64,000 nt of DNA from Acanthosepion lycidas (GCA_963932145.1 OZ010600.1:48947377-49011376); one strand, 5' to 3'; positions 22,063 to 32,085 are shown, counted from the first letter of the stretch. Notes: generated by a model not told the origin, from the sequence alone. Numbers and translations are program-made.

Positions 22063-22244
22063 TGTTATGCTAGGGTGATGACTATCTACAGTATGCGATG
22101 GGTAAATTGTCGCGATTTTATATTTTTAATTTCACGCGTTGCTTTTTTTATTATTTTATCGACTGCACAGTATGGTAAGGTCAGTTAGACACCGTCTGTG
22201 AGAAAAAGAGTAGCATGACGCAATTCACTCCGCCAGAAATTTGG

Positions 22245-22675
22245 GCGTCCTTGGTATGACGATAAACTACATCCGCGTCCTGAGTATGACGATAAAGTGC
22301 GTCCAACAACAAGGCTTCAGATAATGTTTTCGGAAAAATAATGTTGCCAGCTACACGTTTTTGAAACAATAATGTTGCCAGCTATACGTTTTTTTGGAAA
22401 AAATAATGTTGCCAGCTCTATGTTTTGCGTCCTGGGTATGACGATAAACTACATCCGCGTCCTGGGTATGACGATAAACTACGTCCAACAACAAGGCTTC
22501 AGATAATGTTTTCGGAAAAATAATGTTGCTAGCTATACGTTTTTTGGAAAAAATAATGTTGCCAGCTATACGTTTTTGAAACAATAATGTTGCCAGGTAT
22601 GCGTTTTTGAAACAATAATGTTGCCAGCTATATGTTTAATAGTACTGTATATTTAATATATGTATGTATATATAG

Positions 22676-22754
<79 letters not shown>

Positions 22755-22818
22755 AATTTGGCATTAAATGACCCACAGTGGTTGATATGCCATAAAACCC
22801 AACCAACCAACCAACCAA
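22245..22818 (-). mobile_element. Repeat D insertion with 12-bp target duplication
   Basis: CCAGAAATTTGG stands on both sides (22233-22244 and 22819-22830), in the middle of the mariner-like leader. Inside, read on the minus strand: (GGTT)n, TGGCATATCAACCACTG, GGTCATTTAATGCC, a (TA)n-(TG)n array (22676-22752), then five GCTGGCAACATTATT-type units, a GAAGCCTTGTTGTTGGACG block and GTTTATCGTCATACCC units. This fixes the element's ends and shows that it moves by target-primed insertion. Confidence 0.85.
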
Positions 22819-22828
22819 CCAGAAATTT

Positions 22829-23400
22829 GGAAACTGCATGTTGTACTGCTTGGCATCCACTACGGAAGCTCTAATACGAACATTTCAGAGTGTTTGGGGT
22901 GTCAATCTGAAAGCAGTGTAGAGGATTCGAAATGAGTTGGTTGAGTCTAATTGTGATTACAAAGGTGTTTGTAGTAATCACTAGTGATGGCAACATTATG
23001 CCTTCATTCATCATACCACAGGTCCTCCAACTCAACACAACACAGGCCTATATCAAGTGCCTTGAAAAGTTAGTGCTGCTCTGGGTAAAGAAGTTGACTG
23101 CTGAAAGACTCTTAGTCTGGCAACAGGACTCAGCGCCATGCCATACTGTCATGACTGTCAAACAATTTCTGCGACCGCATCATCCCTTACATTTGGCCAC
23201 CTAACTTTCGAGACAGCAACCCGCATGATTATTACGTATGGAGCCCGGTTGAGCGAGAAACCAACAAAACTCCTTGTATCACCAAAGATGAACTGAAGGC
23301 AAGGATTATGGCATCATTTAATAACTTAAACAAGGAGACCGTCCAGAAGAATTGCAGGAGATTCCGAAGTTGTCTGGAATTAAATAAATTTGTTATTTTT
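22829..23400 (+). pseudogene. Mariner-like DD37D transposase relic
   Basis: One frame (22932-23204) reads VVITSDGNIMPSFIIPQVLQ, AYIKCLEKLVLLWVKKL and VWQQDSAPCHT, where the Asp of QQDSAPCHT is the second catalytic residue. After a frameshift near 23175 the next frame reads IIPYIWPPNFRDSNPHDYYV, then ERETNKTPCITKDELKAR. The Asp before YYVW is the third catalytic position, about 37 residues after the second. The central part before TSDG is deleted compared with a full gene. Confidence 0.85.
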
Positions 23401-23432
23401 TTTTATTTAGATATTTTTACGTAATTTTAGTA

Positions 23433-23673
23433 TATATATATATATATATATGTATATATTAAAAAGGCTTAAACACTAATATTTCATGGAATATTAGGGT
23501 TTAAGCCTTTTTATTGTATCCTTATTCTGTCCCGGACATTGTGTTCTACCTGGATTCTATCCTCTTGGATTTATTTTTTTATACAAATATATACGTATGT
23601 GCATGTATGTATGTATATATATTTATATATTCTAGATATATGATTGCATATGTATGTGTATATTTACCACTAA

Positions 23674-23713
<40 letters not shown>

Positions 23714-23745
23714 CTCTCTATATATATATGTATATATATATATCT
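23433..23745 (+). repeat. Hairpin element bracketed by (TA)n / (CTAT)n arrays
   Basis: A perfect-looking hairpin has 23-bp arms at 23461-23483 and 23490-23512 (one mismatch) around loop TCATGG. It is followed by a body with CTACCTGGATTCTATCCTC, then TTGGATTTATTTTT, and closes in a run of CTAT/TA repeats. The whole block interrupts the mariner-like relic, since flanking sequence is continuous in the 52.2-kb copy. A relative lies at 54.60-54.77 kb. Confidence 0.7.
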
Positions 23746-23796
23746 GTTAAAATTAAGTGTCAGTGTTATTTTCATTTTTGTGTAATTTAGATGACA

Positions 23797-23798
<2 letters not shown>

Positions 23799-23841
<43 letters not shown>
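23799..23841. repeat. (CTAT)n microsatellite
   Basis: Tetranucleotide array; another run of the same unit lies at about 23677-23712. Confidence 0.95.
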
Positions 23842-23854
23842 CATAAATATAATA

Positions 23855-24010
23855 TATGAAAACATATACTTAAATTTTACTGCTGTCTACGACAAAAACT
23901 TTCATGTGGAAGTAAATATGGTTAATCTTACTGCCACATAATCCTCAGACAATAAAAAGCAGTATAATACTTATTAAAAGAATAGTATTCTCGAAGCTTA
24001 TATTTTATAA
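23855..24010 (+). repeat. Repeat I, copy 1
   Basis: TACTTAAATTTTACTGCTGT, TTTCATGTGG, then ATAATACxxATTAAAA and TAATAAATAATAATA recur in order at 39.29-39.45 kb. Confidence 0.7.
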
Positions 24011-24049
24011 TAAATAATAATAGGTAACTCCACAGAAACGCGATACCTA

Positions 24050-24420
24050 AGGTATAAAATGAATTTAAAAAAATTAAAGATCTTTCTTGAAGATTTTATT
24101 TTAGTTTTAATTTCTAGCTAATAGATTAAATTTAATATTTTCAATAAGCTAAATTTTTACTGTATTTCAAAACTAATTTAAATTAACTGGAAGTAATTTT
24201 TGTCTTGATATCGCTAAAAATCACTGATTTTAGCGTCAATTTTCAGATATCTGTCATCATAGTGTAATTCTCTTTCTTTAAAAAATATTTCTAAAAGTAA
24301 AATATACTTTTCTGAAACTTTATTTGTGGAATATGTTTTAAAGTTTAATTAATCTGATTTGAAACAAATACTACTTACTTTAAGTTTGAAATATCGCAGA
24401 AATGCATTTTCTGATACGGA
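24050..24420 (+). repeat. Repeat G, copy 2
   Basis: Diverged copy of 19.59-20.00 kb in the same orientation. Confidence 0.7.
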
Positions 24421-24486
24421 ATTAGGTGTATATTTCACGTGTTTAAAAGCACACTTACAAATGAAGAGACAGATGACTTATAGGGT

Positions 24487-25190
24487 ACTAGCAGTAGAGC
24501 CCGGCGTTGCCCGGGGATGTAACAGTAAGAGATAGATCAAGTATCGACCATCATAAAGAGTGAAAAATAAAATTAACAAAGATTATTGTTTAAGGTTGAC
24601 GGACACGCATGTCTTAATTAGATTTTTTTTTTTTTTACGAATTGATCAAATCCAAACTCAAACAAAAACATTGTTTTCAATTGTTATGAGTCTACCGATT
24701 GAATAGAATTTTATTATAAACAATTGTCTTGTAAATGGAATTTTTAAAGCATTCTGAATGTAAAAATAAAGAAAAAAGTGTGCAAGACAATAAGAAACAC
24801 CACCTGCTAAAAAAAGTGAAGCTTTGTTGAAATCGGTTGAAAAATCTAGGAAATCCGATCCCATACATAAATGAACACACACACAAACACACACACACAC
24901 ACACACAAACAAACAACCTGGGTTTTATAATAAGTATAACTCGATATGAGTTGTCCCCCTTTCATTCTGGCGACAGTGATACCTCTTAATTGTGTTTTCA
25001 AATTGATTTCGTGCAAAAACAATTGTGTTTTCTCAATTTTTGGCGCTGTCAGAACCACTGCAAGGTAATTTTTTAAAACTGTGAAGTTTTGTTGAAATCG
25101 GTTGCAAAATGTAGGAAATCCGATCCAATATATAAAGGAACAGACACACACACACGCACACAGCCTGGGTTTTATAATAAGTATGATATA
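24487..25190 (-). mobile_element. Helentron-like element, inverted copy
   Basis: The minus-strand 3' end is CCCGGGCAACGCCGGG followed by CTCTACTGCTAGT, identical to the 19.18-kb end. As in that copy, the 5' segment (ACTTATTATAAAACCC, (TG)n, CGGATTTCCTA) is present twice, at about 24.84-24.94 and 25.10-25.19 kb. The two elements share about 690 bp and are in opposite orientation 5.3 kb apart. Confidence 0.82.
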
Positions 25191-25239
25191 ATGAAGAAAG
25201 TGGATTGGATAATTGACGGCTTGACTGAAGTGATGGAAA

Positions 25240-25342
25240 ACAAGGAGAAGAATCAAGTTATTTACACGGGACACTAGTATAGTCATTTAGTATACATGCA
25301 AAGGTTTAACTAATATTTGCAACTGTTTACTCAACATTGGCT
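25240..25342 (+). repeat. Repeat H, copy 2
   Basis: See the matching block at 21.95-22.06 kb. Confidence 0.7.
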
Positions 25343-25359
25343 TTACTTTTTTATGCTTA

Positions 25360-26500
25360 GCGAATTCAGCCACAATCTTAGCAGTATAAAATATGAACAT
25401 GATAAAATGTTGACGGCAGACACAGAAAAGAAGCTACAAGAACGCCTACAAAATGTATTGAATGAAATCGAGAAGAGAGGATAAACATCAATTAAACCTC
25501 AATTGTTGTTAGCAAAAGGGAGAGCCCAAGATGCTAACTACAAATTGGAGATATCAAAATCAAACACGTACAACAATTTAAATATCTAGGAAGTGTATAA
25601 ATTGTTCTCGAGTAATTTGTAACACTCTATTTATCATATCTTAGTTGCGTCTCTGTCTTTGGGCAGGGTGCGCTCAGAGGCGACTCCGTCGAAAGACAGA
25701 GTTGAAACTGAGGAAAATTATACTGAGGTGCGCCGCACTCGGGAACAGATGCTCGAGGCCACGCGCTCTCATTGCACTAGAGAGAAGGATCGGTGCTCGC
25801 AACGAGGCCAGCACAACCGACGATTGCATGGGTTCGTGTAATTTTTGTTCCTAGTCCGGGTGTACGCGCTCGGGCTCTCCAAATTAACCTGACCTTGTGT
25901 CACAATCTGACCCCGTGGTGGTGGTGAGTAAATACAAATCCAGAAGCATTTTAACAGCGGACGGAAAATACGACACTGAAATCCGAGCGTGTATTGGGAT
26001 GGCGAAATATGCTTTCCAAAAGCTAAGCTAAGTATTAATAAGCATAAATATCGGTAGAAAGAAAGAAAAGTGTGCTGTACTGTTATGCAATACCAGTCTT
26101 CCTATATGGCAGTGAATGTTGGACAATCTCCTTACAGATGATGAAGAGACTTAAAGTTACAGAAATATGTTTTACAAAAGGATGCTGAAAATATGAACCG
26201 AAAATGTGAGCAACGACGATCTAAAGAAGATGGAAGCCAAAAGGACAATTACAAAAAGAATAGACAACAAATTTATAGGGGACGTAATGAAAAAAGAGGG
26301 CTTGGAAAATTTGATACTCAAAGGAAAGATCGTAGGTAATAGAGACAACAGCACATAATCTATCTAGAGAGCTTGAGTAAATTTACAGCAGAGTAGGGTT
26401 TGAGTTTGAGAGTGATGGCGAAAATCAAAATTTGTTGTGAGCTAAAAAGGACAGGAAGTTATGGAGAGTCATGATCTTCAACGTCCTGAAGGGACACGGT
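25360..26500 (+). mobile_element. LINE-C (RTE-like) copy interrupted by SINE-Q
   Basis: Plus-strand frames read KLQERLQNVLNE, NYKLEISKSNTYNNLNI and, after the interruption, DGKYDTEIRACIGMAKYAF, then NMKEKRG-type text up to about WRVMIFNVLKGHGT near 26.50 kb. This is the post-RT part of an RTE ORF2. Multiple frame breaks. Confidence 0.8.
25600..25935 (+). mobile_element. SINE-Q copy inside LINE-C
   Basis: GC-richer than its surroundings. The 3' portion CCTTGTGTCACAATCTGACC then CCGTGGTGG and AGTAAATA matches the ends of SINE-Q units at 48.1 and 48.3 kb and of the minus copy at 50.42 kb. The LINE-C frame stops at its left side (after a TATCTAGGAAGTG block) and resumes at its right side; ATCTAGGAAG and ATCCAGAAG are a likely decayed target duplication. 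Confidence 0.65.
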
Positions 26501-26509
26501 ACATAAAAG

Positions 26510-27163
26510 TAGGATACATAGAAAGGACACTACGGGATCTCTAACAGAAGTTAGTAAAAGTAAGCTGGAAGCAACGACTAAACATCAATTGTAAGAAGAC
26601 AGAATGTATGGCTGTCAGCAAAAGAGACAAGCCAACATGCGAATTACAAATTGGAGATGACAGAATTAAACAAGTGCAAAAATTTATATATCTAGGAAAT
26701 ATTTTAACAGGGGATAGGAAATGTAACACCAAAATTCAAATTCGCATTGGGGAGCAAAGTATTCAGAAACAGAAACATTTCAGTAGAAACAAAGAAAAGA
26801 GTACTGGAATGATATACATTATTAGGTTGGTGCAAAAATAATGTCGTTTTCTCACATATTAACATATGTGAGAAAACGACATTATTTTTGCACCAAACTA
26901 ATATCATTATGCAATATGGCAGAGAATGCTGGACCATCTCTTTACAGATTAGAGAAGAGACTTGAGGCAACAGAAATGGGGTTCTACAGAAGGATGTTGA
27001 GAATATCATTTGAGCAATGACGTAGTTTTAGAGAAAATGACAGAAAGAGACAGTTCGAATATTTCTAGGGCACATATTGAGGAAAGAGGGCTTGGAGAAT
27101 TTGAAACTTACAGGACATATTGTAGGCAAGAGGGACAGAGGACATGGTTGGCAGAACAGGGAT

Positions 27164-27195
<32 letters not shown>

Positions 27196-27290
27196 CAAAA
27201 AGACATCATTTACTAAGGACTACAAAGGTCAGTAGTTTGTGGTGAGCCTTGATCGCCCACGTCCTGAAGTGACACAGCACATAGAAGAAG
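26510..27290 (+). mobile_element. LINE-C (RTE-like) second copy
   Basis: Frames read AVSKRDKPTCELQIGDDRIK, QVQKFIYLGNILTGDRKCNT and, after the MITE at 26822-26901, a QYGRECWTIS-like block, LEATEMGFYRRMLRI, LGEFETYRT and finally the stop after VLK(W/G)H near 27.27 kb. It lies head-to-tail with the preceding copy; an (AG)n at 27170 and (AAG)n at 27285 follow. Confidence 0.82.
26822..26901. mobile_element. 80-bp palindromic mariner MITE
   Basis: The element consists only of two facing mariner TIRs: TTAGGTTGGTGCAAAAATAA on the left and its near-perfect complement on the right, meeting at ACATATTAACATATGT. TA precedes (26820-26821) and follows (26902-26903). It sits inside the LINE-C ORF remnant. 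The TIR matches the 3' TIR of the 14.4-kb mariner. Confidence 0.92.
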
Positions 27291-27350
27291 AAGAAGAAGA
27301 AGAAGAAGAAGAAGAAGAAGAAGAAGAAGAAGAAGAAGAAGAAGAAGAAT
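27285..27350. repeat. (AAG)n microsatellite
   Basis: Uninterrupted array at the tail of the LINE-C copy. Confidence 0.95.
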
Positions 27351-27689
27351 AGAAATTTACTACAGTCTATTTGATCAAAAATTTACTAAATTACGCAAAA
27401 ATTTCATGCTAGGGTATATTTCATTGCATTTCAAGATGTGATTTTAAAAAGTCCATATTGAAAAAAACAAAATTACTTCTTAAATTGAAAGATGATATTG
27501 ACGGAAATTGTTGATCCTGGATATAACGGCTCAGAATGTTGATACTGGTTGAGATTGACATTCCAAACTTTTGATTAGTTATTAAATCCTGGAAACTATA
27601 TTCACAAAGATATGAAAACGTCACTTTTTTATATTGCTGCATATACTTGCCTGCCTAAATAGAATTCAAAAACGTCTGCTGGGTGATGA

Positions 27690-27897
27690 ATTATCCTCAC
27701 TTCAATTATCCGCAATTCTCCCGCTACTCTATCGCTATTTCCATGCCAAGTGTTTCAACTAGATATATTCTTTGGTTCCAGCAACCATGGTCTTTGCAAC
27801 TGAGACCCACCCTGGCACGTTCACAAGGATGAATCATCCATATTCCTTTCATTATTTTCCTTTATTAAGAAGGAAGTTCCAAACAGACAGCTTCCTC
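27690..27897 (+). mobile_element. LINE-B fragment
   Basis: Nucleotide blocks CGCTATTTCCATG(C/G)CAAGTGTT and TCTTTGGTTCCAG match the LINE-B copies at 0.9 and 62.6 kb. It ends where the next 5S-like SINE begins. Confidence 0.65.
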
Positions 27898-28045
27898 CTA
27901 AGAACTGCTTTGAAACACTGGTTCCTATAACGAAGTTAAGCAACGTCGAGCCTAGTCTGTACTTATATAGGCAATCGCTTGGGAACAGCAAGTGCGGTAA
28001 ATTTGGAAGGGCAGGTGGTGTAATGGATTATAGTTAATTGTTAAT
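27898..28045 (+). mobile_element. Composite 5S/tRNA SINE, truncated
   Basis: GAAACACTGGTTCC, CGAAGTTAAGCAACGTCGAG and GCTTGGGAACAGCAAGTG follow the order of a 5S rRNA. The tRNA-like part begins GGGCAGGTGGTGTAATGGA at about 28010 and then breaks off. Confidence 0.72.
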
Positions 28046-28069
28046 TTGGAGTTTCAGTTATTAATTCTT

Positions 28070-28246
28070 TTTCTTTCTTTCTAGCTTAGATGTGTCCGAA
28101 AGACAGTAATTTACTAAGCGTAGCTCAGTTGTAGCACAAGGACGCAAGCATGGGCCACTCAGTGAGGATCGAACTCCCTATTCAGTCGTGATTGATCTAG
28201 CGATGTAAGCGTGCTAACCATTACACCGCGTTGGGGCGTCCCTTTA
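28070..28246 (-). repeat. Single unit of the ~139-bp tRNA-like repeat
   Basis: On the minus strand GCGGTGTAATGGTTAGCACG (A box) and AGTTCGATCCTCACT (B box) are about 60 nt apart. This is the best preserved unit of the family seen at 1-480. The A-to-B distance is too long for a normal tRNA without an insert, and no clean acceptor stem folds. Confidence 0.65.
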
Positions 28247-28265
28247 TTATTATTGTTGTTGTTGT

Positions 28266-28267
<2 letters not shown>

Positions 28268-28325
<58 letters not shown>
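28268..28325. repeat. (TAA)n microsatellite
   Basis: Trinucleotide array; a second run lies at about 28628-28664. Confidence 0.95.
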
Positions 28326-28326
<1 letters not shown>

Positions 28327-28625
28327 TGGCATATGGGAACATCAACAATCCCTGTTGTAGTTGGAGCCCTAGGACTGGTTGGAAAAGATTGTAGTAGACT
28401 AATTGAAGGGATTCCTGGAAGTCCATGCCTCAAAGAGATACAAAAAAATTGTTCTGACAAGTACAGCCCACACTTTACGAAGGGCTTTATCTATGTAATT
28501 TCTTTTTTTTTTTTTTTTTTTTTTTTGTCAGTGGAAAGTGTCATGCTGCCATTTCTAACCTTAGGTCCCTGGGCGGGACCCGGAAAGAAATGTGTAAACG
28601 CCAGAAATCAAAAAAAAAAAAATAA
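28323..28625 (+). mobile_element. Non-LTR retrotransposon ORF2 C-terminal remnant
   Basis: An open frame reads MWHMGTSTIPVVVGALGLVG, then LIEGIPGSPCLKEIQKNC. The phrase IPVVVGALG ... QIPG ... EIQK is characteristic of the C-terminus of a widespread animal LINE RT. A 24-base T run and an A-rich tail with (TAA)n at 28.63 kb follow, so the real 3' end is included. The clade was not determined. Confidence 0.65.
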
Positions 28626-28627
28626 AA

Positions 28628-28667
<40 letters not shown>

Positions 28668-28689
28668 TAAAAAAATTTAAAAAAAGCTC

Positions 28690-29580
28690 TTATATATATT
28701 TGTCTTCTGACTTATCCCGTTAGCAAAACGGAATAGTTCATTATTTATCTGAGGTAATGGAATGGTGCTATGCTTGCGCTAAAAAACTTATTAACTAACA
28801 GAGGAATCAGTAGAATTATTTCAGATTCTTATTTTCAAACAGGTTTGATCCTGGTAACTAATTCTCAAGTCATTTGAAAGTAAAAGAGAAAAAAAAAAGA
28901 AGGAAAAAAAGAAGAGAGTATCGTTTTAACTTATTACTATCATTCTCGTTTTTCAAAGACGCACGCCATCACAAGCTAATTAAAGAATGATATTGAAGCT
29001 ACGGACAAGATCTTAATCTGTGCCTTGCAGCTCACCCAGAAATAGCAAACTGGCTCTTCTCGGGGGAAAAATGCCGGAAAGGGCGTAGAAATGATGGATG
29101 GAAGATAGAAGATTAACTGCACCTTCTCTTTCGAAGATGACAAGTGAACGGAAGAGGAGATCGCGTCTGTAGAAGCAATTAGACTGTAAAAAATTTTCTT
29201 GTCAGCAAAATGAAGAAAACAAAATCGACAGAATAATGAGAACTCAGTCAAGAATTTGTACAACGTAAAAGTTTTTGAGTCAAGATTTTTGTTTTGTAAA
29301 TTATAGATATATTAGCTGTTTATATAACCCTTGGTATTATAGATAGATATTCATTAACCAAATACGTTAAATCTGTTATTCTCTCTAATGATCATATTAC
29401 GCAGTAAATTCTGGCGGTAGAAAGAAAAACTGAAGCCTGAATCAGGATCGTATTTTAGCATCGGTGCCTGATATACAAATCTTTTCGATATCTTTTGCAA
29501 ATTATTGATATTAGCCTTCCACAAGGTAGAACCATTTTTTACACGAAAAAACAAACAAACAACTAAATATATCGAGGCTT
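28690..29580. other. No gene recognised; contains repeat K
   Basis: The block CTTATTTTCAAACAGGTTTG with CTAATTCTCAAGTCATTTGA (about 28.83-28.88 kb) also occurs at 32.80-32.87 kb. The rest has no recognised homology. Confidence 0.5.
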
Positions 29581-29583
29581 AGG

Positions 29584-29775
29584 GCAACATCACGTTGAAA
29601 CACCGGTTCCCATACGATAATCGAAATTAATGCAACATCGAGCCTGATCAGTATCTAGAGGGGTGACCGCTTGGGAATACCAGGTGGTGTAAGCTTGGAT
29701 GTGCAGATGGTGTAATGACTCAGAAACGAAATTGGAGCCTAGTTGCAATTCCAACGAAATAACTTTCTGCCTCAG
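29584..29775 (+). mobile_element. Composite 5S/tRNA SINE
   Basis: A nearly complete 5S-like section runs from ACGTTGAAACACCGGTTCCC through GGGGTGACCGCTTGGGAATA to GGTGGTGTAAGC (29591-29694). The tRNA-like part follows without a gap (GATGGTGTAATGACTCAG, GTTGCAATTCC). Lies in tandem with the next copy. Confidence 0.85.
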
Positions 29776-29825
29776 ATTAATGCATGAAAAGAAATTCGGT
29801 CGCCATGATCATGTTTGAAGCTGAT

Positions 29826-30005
29826 ATTTACTTACGGCCATATAGCGTTGAAACAACGGTTCCCGTACGATCAGCGAAGTTAAGCAAGGTCGAGGCTGGT
29901 CAGTATCTAAATAAGTGACGTTTGGAATACCAGGTGCCGTAAGATTGGATGTACGAGTGGGGTAACGGCTCGGAATTGGAAATCGGAAAACCGATTTCCA
30001 ATTTC
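29826..30005 (+). mobile_element. Composite 5S/tRNA SINE with full-length 5S head
   Basis: 29831-29943 (113 nt) aligns end to end with a metazoan 5S rRNA: TACGGCCATA at the start, GTTGAAACAACGGTTCCCGT, GATCAGCGAAGTTAAGCAAG (A-box region), GTGACGTTTGGAATACCAG (C-box region) and GGTGCCGTAAG at the end. The tRNA-like head follows (GAGTGGGGTAACGGCTCGG). Several substitutions and loss of the 3' T-run make it a SINE head and not a 5S gene. It abuts LINE-A at 30.01 kb. Confidence 0.88.
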
Positions 30006-30009
30006 CGTT

Positions 30010-30604
30010 GGGTTGCACTTACGCGGAAATATTCTTGGTAAAAGCCCTTGCATTGCATATTCCTGCCATATATGGCCTGGAACCTTTTCTGTTTTCCTCA
30101 GGGTTCTTGATAAGATCCAGAGACGGATATGCAATGTAATTGGCCCTGATCTGGCATCTCGTCTGCAGTCGCTCTCACACAGACGCGACGTCGCCTCTCT
30201 CTGTCTTTTTTACAAATACTTTCATGGAAATTGCTGCGATGAGATGCTTGCGCTGGTTCCCAGACTTCATGAATTCAAGCGACCTACGAGGCTGGCATCC
30301 CACTATCACCCTTTCACTGTCGAAACTCATAAATGTAGCCGTCTCTTCTACTCCAATGGTTTCATATCTCGCACCTCTCGTCTGTGAAGCTCCCTTCCCT
30401 ATTCCTGTTTCCCTGATAGCTATAATCTCCAACTATTCAAATGTAATGTCAATCGACATCTGCAGTTGCCTTGATCTATCCACTATCCTTCTCCTCATCC
30501 TTTCCTCTATTACTCCTATCTGCTCTCGCTCCAAATCTTCTGTAACCCCTTGCGTCCTAGTGGCTTCCCGCCTTGCTTGGGGTGAATTGATTAAAAAAAA
30601 AAGT
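30010..30604 (+). mobile_element. LINE-A 3' fragment
   Basis: A 124-codon frame reads VLDKIQRRICNVIGPDLASR, LQSLSHRRDVASLCLFYKYF and ISRTSRL, after which TGA replaces the TGG of RLWN. The 3' end is CTTGCTTGGGGTGAATTGA then TTAAAAAAAA. Confidence 0.88.
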
Positions 30605-30654
30605 ATGAATCCACCTCTTATTCCCCAAAGCTAAGGGTTAATTAGTAAAACTCG

Positions 30655-31337
30655 TGTCACTAAACCATTATTATCTCCAAAAACTCATTATGCTTTCTTG
30701 GACTTGCATTTTCCACTGGCATCAGGTGTAGTGAGTATATCGAATCAGTTACTACATCTTCTGCTAGGAAACCTGGTTCATTCTCGTGCATTGAATTCTG
30801 TTGCCATATCTGGTCTGGTGCTCCTGCTGTACATCTCGAGATTCTTGACAAAATTCAAAGAAGGGTTTTTAATGTAAACGATCCTTAGCTGACATCTCGA
30901 TTTCAGTCACTTTCCCACCGACATTTAATGGCTTCTTTCTATCTACAAATATTTCCATGTCAGCTGCTCTGATGAGCTTTTTTTCTATGGTGTATCGATG
31001 ACATGAATTTAAGCGTTCTATTAGTTTAACAACTCGTTATCGCCATTTTACTGTTGAACTAGCTAGATTCAACCGTCATTTCTACTCTAACAGGTTCTTC
31101 TCTCGTACTTCTCACCTGTGGAAATCCCTTCCGATTTCTTGCTTCTCTGGCAATTACAATCTTCAGAAATTCAAATGCAGCGTCAATCGCCATCTTCTAT
31201 CTTTCTGAACCCTATTCCATTATAGCCCTTTTTTCATCCTCCCCATTAAAATCTTCTCATTCTCTTTCACTCCCTGTAACCCTCCTGCGTCTTAGTGGCA
31301 TTTTCGCATTGTTTGGGGTGAAGTGATTAAAAAAAGA
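30655..31337 (+). mobile_element. LINE-A 3' fragment, tandem neighbour
   Basis: Reads FSTGIRCSEYIESVTTSSA, HIWSGAPAVHLEILDKIQRR and, in broken frames, LWKSLPISCFSGNYNLQKFK and CSVNRHLLSF, ending GGGGTGAAGTGATTAAAAAA. Older and more broken than the copy just upstream and about 50 bp from it. Confidence 0.85.
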
Positions 31338-31779
31338 ATTGTCTGTGTTCAGGAACTCATGCAAGCAACGCTGACAGAACAGGGTTTCATATTGTTATGA
31401 TTTATATTTGAAAAGACGTGTCAAATGATGATAAAAAATAGATTTTTTATTCTGACATTTTACTCAGCATAAGGTTGCGTTTATAAGCGATTATAATAAC
31501 GTGGTCAATATTATAGGGCCGTTGAACACATTCTTCATATACTTGATGTTGTTACAACAAATTTTTGGGCGATCCGCTATCCAGCCTCTTTCAGGTGGAT
31601 CCCATGATTAAAAAAGAAAGGGAAACATTTTTACACGAAAAAAAAATGGCAACGTTGAAATTCTCATTACGCAACTAAACGAATCAATCCAATTCTACAG
31701 CCCGAAGATCACAAATTTTTAAAAGTATTTTTGATACATCATACATATAAATATATGTATATATATATCTATATGACTT
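31338..31779. other. No gene recognised
   Basis: No homology recognised. Confidence 0.5.
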
Positions 31780-32085
31780 TATACGATATTTTTAATAGAT
31801 ACTCATATATGAGTAGACGCTTCATTTATCTATTAAACAGTATTTATTTTCGTCTTCTAGCCTGACTATTAGACAGATCTAATTAAAGAGAAATATGCGC
31901 TCTCTGTCTGGATTCGAACCGACAATCCAGCTAGAAACCGTCGTCAGATCCAACGAGCTTTAACCGACTCGACTACGAAGAAGTTTTGCTGATCTAGCAA
32001 GTTCCGAAAAGTGCCTTTAAGCGAAATCTTTCTCGTCATAGATTCCTTGAAATGAACATATCTACTCAGTTTCGTATCCTAACGT
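31780..32085 (-). mobile_element. SINE-4 copy, class II tRNA-like head
   Basis: Minus strand: GTAGTCGAGTCGGTTAAAGC (A box of Ser/Leu type) and CGGTTCGAATCCAGAC (B box) are separated by an extended variable-arm-like stretch (GACGACGGTTTCTAGCTGG). The body continues to AACAGTA, ATAGATAAATGAAGCGTCT and ACTCATATATGAGTA. Leader sequence upstream of the head (TACGTTAGGATACGAAACTG) recurs in other copies. Confidence 0.8.

Larger units (their letters stand above)
22089..23430 (+). mobile_element. Mariner-like (DD37D/maT-type) transposon relic, split by repeat D
   Basis: The 5' end CAGTATGCGATGGGTAAATT follows a TA and matches the start of the copy at 51.496 kb (CAGGATGTGATGAGTAAACT). Leader and transposase are interrupted at 22245-22818 by repeat D. 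The transposase region continues to about 23.40 kb, then AT-rich sequence shared with the second copy runs into a hairpin/microsatellite insertion; the shared TATCTGTTAAAAT sequence resumes at 23742. A 3' TIR was not identified. Confidence 0.8.

Noticed and set aside
28140-28246. Functional tRNA gene
   Set aside because: The A-to-B box distance is too large and it belongs to the tandem tRNA-like family.
29831-29943. Functional 5S rRNA gene
   Set aside because: Many substitutions, no T-run terminator, and direct continuation into a SINE shared with other loci.
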